Source: Deltaproteobacteria bacterium | Lineage (GTDB): Bacteria; Desulfobacterota; Dissulfuribacteria; Dissulfuribacterales; S140-46 | Assembly (NCBI GenBank): GCA_015491585.1 | Contig: WFVQ01000264.1 | Coordinates: forward strand, 1-6,230 | Reading direction: 5' to 3' | DNA: 6,230 nucleotides | In this document: piece by piece, positions 1 to 5,750 of the stretch | Layout: each line of letters opens with the position of its first letter | How positions within the stretch are numbered: the stretch's first letter is position 1 | Position numbers and translations under genes: made by a program | Notes under the pieces: generated by a model | The model's database searches: none | What the model saw: the letters and a program-made list of their open reading frames with translations, nothing else | Told to the model about the DNA's origin: nothing

Positions 1-14
1 GTCGGTCTCTTCAT
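1..14 (-). CDS. Probable 5' end of a divergent gene running off the left edge
   Basis: On the minus strand an ATG at 14-12 is followed by AAG AGA CCG (Met-Lys-Arg-Pro) before the window ends. Immediately upstream is a purine-rich stretch reading AAAGGAGAGGAGG (bases 30-18). Its AAGGAG core sits about nine bases from the ATG, ideal ribosome-binding-site spacing. The strand is opposite to the chemoreceptor gene, so 15-244 would be a shared divergent control region. Only four complete codons are visible, so the product cannot be named. The call rests on the start signal alone and could be chance. Confidence 0.35.
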
Positions 15-126
15 AAGCCTCCTCTCCTTTGCCAGAACTTTCCTCTCTTTTCCGCCCATAAAGCTAATCAAAACGGCTTGTTAAAACGGGACGGCTGACC
101 TTTTGGTGGGGTAATATAGCACTATC

Positions 127-149
127 GCCATCTGCGTCAAGGAGATGGC
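127..149. repeat. 7-bp perfect inverted repeat, possible hairpin or operator
   Basis: GCCATCT at 127-133 is matched by its exact complement AGATGGC at 143-149 around a nine-base spacer. No T-run follows on either strand, so it is not an intrinsic terminator. It lies about 40 bp upstream of the candidate -35 box of the chemoreceptor gene, a position where an activator or repressor could bind. Function is unknown, and a repeat this short can arise by chance. Confidence 0.4.
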
Positions 150-180
150 ACCTGCCCTGAGGCCGAAAGGGAAAATTTTA

Positions 181-205
181 TTACATATTTGACATACATG
201 TGTAA
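181..205. promoter_or_regulatory. Dyad-symmetric candidate operator overlapping the -35 box
   Basis: TTACATAT (181-188) and ATGTGTAA (198-205) are complementary at seven of eight positions around a nine-base spacer, giving a 25-bp imperfect palindrome centred near 193. It contains the TTGACA box, so a protein bound here would be placed to control promoter access. The arms match neither the FNR (TTGAT/ATCAA) nor the CRP (TGTGA/TCACA) consensus well, so no regulator family can be named. Confidence 0.4.
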
Positions 206-217
206 AATCTATTAAAT
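189..217 (+). promoter_or_regulatory. Sigma70-type promoter for the chemoreceptor gene
   Basis: A perfect TTGACA at 189-194 is followed after 17 bp by TTAAAT at 212-217, four of six matches to TATAAT. Transcription would begin near 224, leaving a leader of about 20 bases that contains the GAGGGGGG ribosome-binding site at 232-239. The surrounding DNA is AT-rich, in contrast to the coding DNA. The -10 assignment is the weaker half. An alternative TATAAA at 221-226 is too far from the -35 box. Confidence 0.5.
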
Positions 218-244
218 AATTATAAATACTCGAGGGGGGCATCC

Positions 245-2635
245 ATGAGGGATCGATTCTACTCCGTCCGCTTCTTAGTGCCGTTTACCGTTGGGATGAT
301 GTTCTTGGCCACTGTGCTGGTCATCATGGTATCGCTCTTTCTCCTCTCCAAGCAGGAATACGATGCCACAGTAATAAACATAGCCGGACGCCAGCGAATG
401 CTCACCCAGAAGATGAGCAAAGAGGCCCTGGCCTACCAGGTCTATAAAGATGAACAGTCGCTCACGGCCCTGGCCGCCACGGCCCACCTCTTCGACAAGA
501 GCATCAAGGCCCTGGCCCACGGCGACCCCTCTATTGATCTGGCCGAGCCACCCACATCGCCGGAGATATCCAAGGCCATTGAGAAGCTCACCTCCATGTG
601 GAGGCCTTTTTATGAGCATATCCAGATCCTGGCCGCGGTGGGGGGCGGGGGCTTCGCCGACGAGAGCCACCTGAAGTATGTGATGGACCACAACGTGGAG
701 ATCCTGAAACAGGCCAACGCCCTGGTCACTGCCTATGAACACCACGCCAAGGAGAAAATCAGATTCTTCAAACTCTTCCTATATGCAATGGCGGCAGGCG
801 GCATCTTCGCCCTCCTGGTGGTGGTCTACGGCACCAAGAAGATAGTCATAGATCCCATCTACTCAATGCTCGATGTAATAATGGAAGCGGCCAGCGGCAG
901 GTTCGACAAGGTGCTGGAGCCCAAAGGCCCCAAAGAAGTCAAGGAGCTGGCTACTGCCTTTAACTGTCTATCGAGCTCAATGGCGGGCCTCTTTTCGGCA
1001 ATAGAGTCACAGAACAATATCCTGAGCGAGGCAAAGGAGTTCATCACCGTCTCAAATGACAAGATTAAAGAACATGGCAATATATCCGGCATGATAGCCC
1101 AGGAGGTCACTGAGGCAGCCACCCGTTCCTCTGCCGATTTGGAGGCCGTATCCACGGCGGTGAGGGATCTAACCATCGCCACCAACGAAATCGCACAGAG
1201 CGTGGCGACCACGGCCAGCAAGGCAAACGAGGCCCAGGAACACGCGCAGAACGCCTCGTCGTCGATCCAGCGCCTGGAACAGAGCTCCCAGGAGATAGGT
1301 GACATCATAAAGGTGATAAACAACATCGCTGCCCAGACCAACCTCCTGGCACTGAATGCCACCATAGAGGCTGCCAGGGCCGGCGAGGCCGGAAAAGGAT
1401 TTGCGGTGGTGGCCAACGAGGTCAAGGAGCTGGCAAAACAGACCTCTGACGCAACTGAGCAAATAAAAGGGATGATCGAGACCATCCAGGCAGATACCAA
1501 CACCGCGGTCTCTGCCGTGGAGGCCATCACCTCCAGCGTCATGGAGGTGAACGATCTCTCCAACACCATCGCCAGCGCCACCGAGGAGCAGACTGCCACG
1601 GTTTCGGAGATATCCTCCAATATCGACCGGGCCTCCAACGCCTCTCACGAGGTGAAAGAGCAGGCCACTAAACTCAGCACCCACACCCACGAATTTGCAT
1701 CACTGGCCTCGGATATCTACGCCATAGACAAGAGCATGTCCGCCATACAAAGCGAAGCCTCCCTGCTCATGGCACAGGTGGCGGTAGACAACGAGGTAAT
1801 GAACCGAGTCTCTACCCAACTACCCCCGAGCTATCAAGTAAAAAACATCTTATTCCAGCATCTAAAGTGGAGAGGGCTTGTAATAAGTGGAATGCTTAAA
1901 GGGAGCCCTCCGGAAGTCGAGATGGACCCTCACAAGTGCGGACTTGGAAAGTTCCTGGATTTCTATCGTCCCGAGTCGCCTGCCATCAGAGATCTCATAG
2001 CAAAGCTCTCTCCTGTCCATGCCGAGCTCCACGGCTCTGTTCAAGTCATAAAGGATCATATACTTCAAGGCGCCTCTAAAGATCAGATCATGATGGAATT
2101 CGAGAACACCATCGAACCGCTCTTCAACCAGGTCGTTGAATACCTTTCAAAGTGGATTGCCTTGGAAGAGGGAAAAACCGTATCCACATCTACTACAACC
2201 GGCAGCGAAACCAAACAGGTACAGCAGAAAAAATTCATGGAGTGGAGCTCCAAGCTCGAGACCGGCATAAAGAGCATTGACGACCAGCACAAGAAGCTGG
2301 TGAACATGGTCAATACCCTCTACTCGGCGATCAGCGCCGGCGGGGGCAAGGAGCAGCTACAGCGCCTGTTGGACGACCTGATAGACTACACCGTATATCA
2401 CTTCGGGACAGAGGAAGAGTTATTCAAGAAGCACGATTACCCCGATGCCGTTGCCCACAAGAAGATACACGAAGAGCTGGCTACCAAGGTGGTGGAATTC
2501 AGGGAAAGGCTCCAGAAGGGAGAGGCCATGCTCTCCTACGACCTGTTGAACTTTCTCAAGAGCTGGCTGGTGAACCACATCTGTGTAACCGACATGAAGT
2601 ATGCCCCATTCCTCAAGTCCAAGGGGGTGCAGTAA
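245..2635 (+). CDS. Methyl-accepting chemotaxis protein with PilJ-type sensor, CZB and C-terminal hemerythrin domains
   Basis: This is a transmembrane chemoreceptor expected to signal through CheW/CheA to flagella or pili. Order by residue: membrane segment 10-33; periplasmic helical PilJ/NarX-like sensor 34-173 with a P-box-like INIAGRQRML at 44-53; membrane segment 174-195; HAMP about 196-249; methyl-accepting coiled coil with the conserved hairpin tip at about 350-400 (AAQTNLLALNATIEAARAG). Next is a chemoreceptor zinc-binding (CZB) domain at about 535-640 with predicted zinc ligands His539, Cys565, His592 and His596. A polar linker at 641-662 leads to a hemerythrin domain at 664-792 carrying the full di-iron set: His682, His719, Glu723, His738, His742, His778, Asp783. 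No CheR-binding pentapeptide is seen at the C-terminus. The ATG follows a GAGGGGGG ribosome-binding site by about nine bases. DcrH of Desulfovibrio is a known MCP-hemerythrin relative; the added CZB domain is less usual. The family call is firm; the ligands are inferred. Confidence 0.96.
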   Translation: MRDRFYSVRFLVPFTVGMMFLATVLVIMVSLFLLSKQEYDATVINIAGRQRMLTQKMSKEALAYQVYKDEQSLTALAATAHLFDKSIKALAHGDPSIDLAEPPTSPEISKAIEKLTSMWRPFYEHIQILAAVGGGGFADESHLKYVMDHNVEILKQANALVTAYEHHAKEKIRFFKLFLYAMAAGGIFALLVVVYGTKKIVIDPIYSMLDVIMEAASGRFDKVLEPKGPKEVKELATAFNCLSSSMAGLFSAIESQNNILSEAKEFITVSNDKIKEHGNISGMIAQEVTEAATRSSADLEAVSTAVRDLTIATNEIAQSVATTASKANEAQEHAQNASSSIQRLEQSSQEIGDIIKVINNIAAQTNLLALNATIEAARAGEAGKGFAVVANEVKELAKQTSDATEQIKGMIETIQADTNTAVSAVEAITSSVMEVNDLSNTIASATEEQTATVSEISSNIDRASNASHEVKEQATKLSTHTHEFASLASDIYAIDKSMSAIQSEASLLMAQVAVDNEVMNRVSTQLPPSYQVKNILFQHLKWRGLVISGMLKGSPPEVEMDPHKCGLGKFLDFYRPESPAIRDLIAKLSPVHAELHGSVQVIKDHILQGASKDQIMMEFENTIEPLFNQVVEYLSKWIALEEGKTVSTSTTTGSETKQVQQKKFMEWSSKLETGIKSIDDQHKKLVNMVNTLYSAISAGGGKEQLQRLLDDLIDYTVYHFGTEEELFKKHDYPDAVAHKKIHEELATKVVEFRERLQKGEAMLSYDLLNFLKSWLVNHICVTDMKYAPFLKSKGVQ

Positions 2636-2649
2636 GGCCAGAGGGGGCG

Positions 2650-4506
2650 TCAGCGCCGGTCCAAGCCAGAGGCACGCACCCTGGAGACGAGGTCCAGGGC
2701 TACGTCCCACTTGTTGAGGGGGCTTATCAGGTAGAGTCCGTCCACGTGGGGGCATACACGCTCTACCAACTCCCAGGTGAACTCCCTGGCCGCTTTCCGC
2801 TGATCCTCGACGGCATCGTACATCCAGAGCCGGTCCCGTAGTTCCTTGGGGACCGAGATGCCAGGGACCTCGTTGTGGAGGAACTCGGCGTTCCTCGCCG
2901 ATATCAGCGGGAATATCCCTGGGAAGAGGGTGACGTCCAGGTGAGAGGTCAGCTCCATCACCGCCTCGATGTGCCCGGCGCTGAATAGGGGTTGGGTCAG
3001 GACGAAGTGGGCCCCTGCATCCACCTTACGCTCGAGGCGCTTGACTTGCAGGCCGGGATTGGCGGGCCTGTAGCTGAAGGCCACGCCGATTGAGAACTTC
3101 GTGCGGCCCTGGACCGGTCTTCCCGCGAGGTTCACTCCGCGGTTAAATCCGCTTACGGTCTTCACCAGGCCAATGGAATCGAGATCGAACACCCCGGACA
3201 CGCCGGGCTGGTCGCTTGCCGCTGCCGGGTCGCCGGTGATGGCCAAGATACCCTCTATTCCAAAGAGATGGGCAGCCATCACCCGTCCCTGCAACGCCAG
3301 GACGTTCCTGTCCCTTCCCGTCATGTGGAGCACTACAGGTGCGTCACACCGCTCCCTTATCTTGGCGGCAAGCGCCAGGTTGTCGCATCTCAGTATGGCC
3401 AGCGGGTTTTCGGCGATGGTGATTGCATCGGCACCAGCCCTTCGGAGAGCCACCGCACCCTCTACTACCCCATCAACGTCGAGGTGCATCGGAGGGTCCA
3501 ACTCCACGAACACGGGAATCCTCTCCTTGACAAGGCCATCGAGCAGAGCGCCCCTTCCTGCGGCCTCGCCTCTTGGTGCGGGCTCTCCACCACCTGGGGT
3601 CACCTCTATCCTGGACCGCCTCGGCGGACGGAGCCTAAGGAGTTTCTTGAATTCACTTATATGGTGCGGCGTGGTGCCACAGCAACCGCCTACGAGCCTG
3701 GCCCCCAGCTTGATCATCTCCGCCAGGCCCCTGGCCATGTAAGCCGGCTGGGCAGGATAAACCATGCGTCCGCCCACCGACTCGGGAAGGCCCGCATTTG
3801 GAAATGCCGAGAGCGGCATGGAGCCCTTGAGCCGCGACAGCTTGGAGAAGGCCTCTATCATGGAGCGGACCCCGCGGCCACAGTTGGAACCGAAGCCGTT
3901 GGCCCCGGCCCTTCTGGCCTCTTCGGCGCAGAGGGCTGCATCGAACCCTTCGGCAGAGAGCCCCTTTGAGGGAAACACCATCTGGGCGAACAGGAAGACG
4001 CCGGAAGAAAGGGCCCGGGCAGCCCTTATGGCCAGCATGAGCTCTTCGAGACAGGAAAAGGTCTCGAGGACCAGGAAGTCGACACCTCCATCCAAAAGCG
4101 CCTCGATCTGGATGGAAAATCCCTCTTGAACGGCCCCGGCGTCCCAACAATCCTCCTCCTTCAGAGGAAAGAGACCAGAGGGGCCCACCGAGCCCCCAAC
4201 ATAAACGCTGTCACCCGCCGCCTTCCTGGCCAACCTGGCCCCTGCCGCATTTACCTCCTTGACAACCGAGGCCTCATGCTCCTTAATGCCCAGTTTGAAA
4301 GGATTGGCACCAAAGGTGTTGGTCTCTATCACCTCGGAGCCGGCGCGGACATACTCCTCATGGGCCGCCAAAACCAGCTCTGGATCGCTCAGGTTGAGGA
4401 GATCTGTATTTTCACCAAGCGCAATCCCCTGGTCGAAGAAATAGGTCCCCAGCGCCCCGTCACCTAACAGGACGCGATCTCCCAAGGCATCCCCAAAATC
4501 TCTCAT
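2650..4506 (-). CDS. Bifunctional homocysteine S-methyltransferase / 5,10-methylenetetrahydrofolate reductase
   Basis: This cytoplasmic enzyme of methionine and one-carbon metabolism resembles Bacillus YitJ, and its 618 residues match that fusion family. Residues 1-292 form a homocysteine methyltransferase barrel. It has the N-terminal LLGDGALGTYF, the ETNTF and GGSVGPSG motifs, and the zinc-binding cysteines Cys209 (GSNCGRG), Cys275 and Cys276 (GGCCGTTP). A Pro/Arg/Gly-rich linker spans about 293-325. Residues 326-612 form a MetF-type FAD reductase barrel. Glu335 (VELDPP), Asp426 (AITGDPA) and Gln505 (LTQPLF) occupy the places of the E. coli MetF residues Glu28, Asp120 and Gln183, and FPGIFPL (528-534) matches the PGI-P loop. 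The reductase half would make methyl-THF and the other half would methylate homocysteine. No cobalamin domain is present. The ATG lies about ten bases after AGGA (4520-4517). The gene converges on the chemoreceptor gene and is divergent from the regulator gene at 4778. Confidence 0.94.
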   Translation of the reverse strand: MRDFGDALGDRVLLGDGALGTYFFDQGIALGENTDLLNLSDPELVLAAHEEYVRAGSEVIETNTFGANPFKLGIKEHEASVVKEVNAAGARLARKAAGDSVYVGGSVGPSGLFPLKEEDCWDAGAVQEGFSIQIEALLDGGVDFLVLETFSCLEELMLAIRAARALSSGVFLFAQMVFPSKGLSAEGFDAALCAEEARRAGANGFGSNCGRGVRSMIEAFSKLSRLKGSMPLSAFPNAGLPESVGGRMVYPAQPAYMARGLAEMIKLGARLVGGCCGTTPHHISEFKKLLRLRPPRRSRIEVTPGGGEPAPRGEAAGRGALLDGLVKERIPVFVELDPPMHLDVDGVVEGAVALRRAGADAITIAENPLAILRCDNLALAAKIRERCDAPVVLHMTGRDRNVLALQGRVMAAHLFGIEGILAITGDPAAASDQPGVSGVFDLDSIGLVKTVSGFNRGVNLAGRPVQGRTKFSIGVAFSYRPANPGLQVKRLERKVDAGAHFVLTQPLFSAGHIEAVMELTSHLDVTLFPGIFPLISARNAEFLHNEVPGISVPKELRDRLWMYDAVEDQRKAAREFTWELVERVCPHVDGLYLISPLNKWDVALDLVSRVRASGLDRR

Positions 4507-4553
4507 AATTCTACCATCCTAACCACTGCAAGCAGATAGAGAAAACATCCGTA

Positions 4554-4568
4554 TTTTTTCCGAAAAAA
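4554..4568. repeat. A/T-tract palindrome TTTTTTCCGAAAAAA
   Basis: Six T and six A flank CCG, making a 15-bp palindrome with a single central base, located 48-62 bp upstream of the reductase start codon. Its right half, CGAAAAAA (4561-4568), recurs at 4584-4591, 23 bp away, or about two helical turns. It could be a protein-binding site in the leader or promoter. As a hairpin it would be very weak. The T-run on the minus strand is inside the leader, not after a GC-rich stem, so it is not a typical terminator. Confidence 0.35.
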
Positions 4569-4580
4569 CAGGGCTTCCAT

Positions 4581-4607
4581 TTACGAAAAAATTATCAATA
4601 ATCGTAA
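4581..4607. repeat. AT-rich inverted repeat TTACGA...TCGTAA
   Basis: TTACGA at 4581-4586 and its exact complement TCGTAA at 4602-4607 enclose 15 bases. Inside lies a second, slightly off-centre pair, ATTAT (4591-4595) and ATAAT (4598-4602). On the minus strand the small inner hairpin is followed by TTTTTT. The stem is five A-T pairs only, so termination or attenuation there would be inefficient. It is best regarded as a candidate operator or leader structure for the reductase gene. Confidence 0.35.
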
Positions 4608-4633
4608 CTACAGACAGCGAAAATCGGCTTCTC

Positions 4634-4656
4634 CTCTCCTGAGAGTAGATAACTCT
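4634..4656. repeat. Two overlapping, mutually exclusive inverted repeats
   Basis: CTCTC-CT-GAGAG (4634-4645) is a perfect 5-bp inverted repeat. AGAGT-AGATA-ACTCT (4642-4656) is another, and the two share AGAG at 4642-4645. In RNA only one could form at a time. The right arm abuts a perfect TATAAT (4656-4661). The overlap could mark a regulator site at the divergent promoter, or alternative folding near the 5' end of the reductase transcript. Confidence 0.3.
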
Positions 4657-4682
4657 ATAATCGGCATTGCCATGTGTTACAA
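4654..4682 (-). promoter_or_regulatory. Candidate promoter for the methyltransferase/reductase gene
   Basis: On the minus strand TTGTAA (4682-4677) and TATAGA (4659-4654) are separated by 17 bp, each matching four of six consensus bases. Transcription would start near 4647, giving a leader of about 140 bases that contains the AT-rich inverted repeats. The -10 box overlaps the plus-strand TATAAT at 4656-4661, so the two divergent promoters would compete. The evidence is consensus matching only. Confidence 0.3.
4656..4661 (+). promoter_or_regulatory. Perfect -10 box TATAAT upstream of the regulator gene
   Basis: TATAAT is an exact -10 consensus about 117 bp upstream of the regulator start codon. 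No recognisable -35 box lies 16-18 bp upstream (the sequence there is CT-rich) and there is no extended TG motif. If it is real, the promoter would probably need an activator. The inverted repeat ending at 4656 is suitably placed. Confidence 0.3.
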
Positions 4683-4763
4683 TGGCGGTACAAGGGGATT
4701 GAGTTGAGGCTGGCGGCACGGCCGGTTCCTGCGTGGGTGGCGGTGCCGTTCTTGTGTGGAGCC

Positions 4764-4768
4764 GGAGG
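4764..4768 (+). promoter_or_regulatory. Ribosome-binding site GGAGG fixing the regulator start
   Basis: GGAGG lies nine bases before the ATG at 4778. The in-frame GTG at 4733 has no purine-rich sequence ahead of it, and the 15 extra residues it would add (MGGGAVLVWSRRFST) do not look like PocR-domain sequence. The start is therefore placed at 4778. Confidence 0.75.
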
Positions 4769-4777
4769 TTTTCTACC

Positions 4778-5728
4778 ATGTCCTATGCGTTGCTGGACCT
4801 CGTCGACCTCAAGATGGTCAGGAGCTTCTTCCACCACTTCGCGGCGTTGACCGGCTATGGCTGTTCCCTGATGGATCAAGCCAGCGGCGAGATCGTGATC
4901 GCAGAGGGGTGGAGCGACATCTGCGAGAATTTTCACCGGCAACACCGGACTACATCCCGGAACTGCCGAAAGGCCAGGACTCTGCACACCAGTGAGACCG
5001 ACGACCGGGAGGAGCCCCGGCTGGTCCGGTGTGACAACGGCCTCGTGGAAGGCATAATCCCGGTCTTCATCGAGGGCAGGCACATGGCGAACATCGCTTT
5101 GGGGCAGGTCCTGCTCGGCCCGCCGGACCATTCGCTCTTCTCCAGCCAGGCCGAAGCGTGCGGCTTCGATACAAAGGCCTATCTCAATGCCTTGGCACGG
5201 ATACCGGTGGTGGAGGAGGTACAATTCCGCCAGGCCCTCTATTGCATGGCCGAGGTGGCTGGCCTCATCTCCAGCATGGGGCTTGCCGCAATACGCGCAA
5301 AGGAGCTGGACGAGGCGAACAATGCCCTCAAGTTTCTCCTGCAACAGACCAACGATGCAAAGAGCGACATAGAAAAGAACATAACCGCCAACATAAAGGG
5401 GCTGATACTCCCCCACCTCATAGACCTGGACAACCTGGTCTCGGGCAAGAGGGAAAAAGAACACATAGCCGCCATAAAGGAGAACCTCAACAGGGTCACC
5501 GCCCCCTTCTCGCGCCATTTGGCAAAAGAGGCCGCGTCCCTTACTCCCAGGGAGATGCAGGTGGCTGACATGGTGAGATTGGGGCGCACAAACAAGGAGA
5601 TAGCCGAGATACTCGGGATCTCTGCCAGGACCGTGGAATCTTACAGGGACGCCCTGAGACGCAAACTAAACCTGAAAAACAAGAAGGTGAACCTCCGCTC
5701 CTACCTGATGTCCATAGGCATATCGTAA
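4778..5728 (+). CDS. PocR-domain LuxR-family transcriptional regulator
   Basis: This is a predicted cytoplasmic one-component regulator of 316 residues. Residues 1 to about 165 form a PocR-type ligand-binding domain (PAS-like fold), starting LLDLVDLKMVRSFFHHFAALTGYG. It carries Cys49, Cys63 and Cys85, the last in a VRCDNGLVEGIIPVFIEG segment, and ends near IALGQVLLGPP plus a helical tail. Residues about 174-250 form a helical coiled-coil linker (ANNALKFLLQQTNDAK, then NITANIKGLILPHLIDLDN). This linker is typical of deltaproteobacterial sensor-LuxR proteins. Residues 254-311 are a GerE/LuxR helix-turn-helix: LTPREMQVADMVRLGRTNKEIAEILGISARTVESYR, then RRKLNLKNKKVNLRSYL. There is no receiver domain or membrane segment, so the signal should be a small cytoplasmic ligand. 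The founding PocR responds to 1,2-propanediol; the ligand here is unknown. The target could be either divergent neighbour or its own promoter. The domain call is firm; the regulon is not. Confidence 0.92.
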   Translation: MSYALLDLVDLKMVRSFFHHFAALTGYGCSLMDQASGEIVIAEGWSDICENFHRQHRTTSRNCRKARTLHTSETDDREEPRLVRCDNGLVEGIIPVFIEGRHMANIALGQVLLGPPDHSLFSSQAEACGFDTKAYLNALARIPVVEEVQFRQALYCMAEVAGLISSMGLAAIRAKELDEANNALKFLLQQTNDAKSDIEKNITANIKGLILPHLIDLDNLVSGKREKEHIAAIKENLNRVTAPFSRHLAKEAASLTPREMQVADMVRLGRTNKEIAEILGISARTVESYRDALRRKLNLKNKKVNLRSYLMSIGIS

Positions 5729-5750
5729 GGAAGGAGGCATAAGCAGTTCC

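Larger units (their letters stand above)
15..244. other. Divergent intergenic region upstream of the chemoreceptor gene
   Basis: No open reading frame with a ribosome-binding site is seen here other than the flanking starts. The left part (about 15-120) is of mixed composition with no recognisable promoter for the leftward gene. The middle carries a 7-bp inverted repeat at 127-149. The right part (about 170-230) is AT-rich and holds a promoter-like TTGACA box within a dyad. No riboswitch or terminator consensus was recognised. Confidence 0.6.
4507..4777. other. Divergent control region between the methyltransferase/reductase and regulator genes
   Basis: This stretch has no convincing gene. 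The part nearest the leftward gene (about 4540-4680) is AT-rich and crowded with short inverted repeats, annotated separately. The part nearest the rightward gene (about 4681-4777) is GC-rich. An open frame extends the regulator back to a GTG at 4733, but that codon has no ribosome-binding site. I compared the minus-strand leader by eye with SAM-I, SAH and cobalamin riboswitch consensus elements, because methionine genes often carry them, and saw no match. A structured leader of an unrecognised kind is not excluded. Confidence 0.6.

Noticed and set aside
146..161. Possible sigma54 promoter (TGGCAC at 146-151).
   Set aside because: The -24 half is perfect, but the -12 half reads TGA where the invariant GC is needed.
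181..205. FNR or CRP binding site at the receptor promoter.
   Set aside because: One half resembles TTGAT but the other half does not match ATCAA, and the spacing and arms do not fit CRP.
640..651. G-tract (G6-C-G5) as a phase-variation site or quadruplex.
   Set aside because: The tract is short and interrupted, encodes an ordinary Gly-rich loop in an intact frame, and has too few separate G-runs for a quadruplex.
859..1690. Long minus-strand open frames opposite the chemoreceptor gene.
   Set aside because: They are low-complexity antisense shadows of the conserved MCP coiled coil with no ribosome-binding site or domain sense.
2646..2657. GGCG-TCAG-CGCC hairpin at the convergent junction as a terminator.
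   Set aside because: The stem is only 4 bp with no T-run on either strand, and it overlaps the stop codon of the minus-strand gene.
3101..3969. Plus-strand open frames opposite the methyltransferase/reductase gene.
   Set aside because: They are antisense shadows of a gene with clear catalytic motifs, and none has recognisable protein motifs.
4507..4680. SAM or cobalamin riboswitch ahead of the methionine-related gene.
   Set aside because: No conserved core sequence or multi-stem layout of these classes was found by eye on the minus strand.
4733..4777. GTG at 4733 as the start of the regulator gene.
   Set aside because: It has no ribosome-binding site, whereas ATG 4778 has GGAGG nine bases upstream; the added residues do not resemble the domain.
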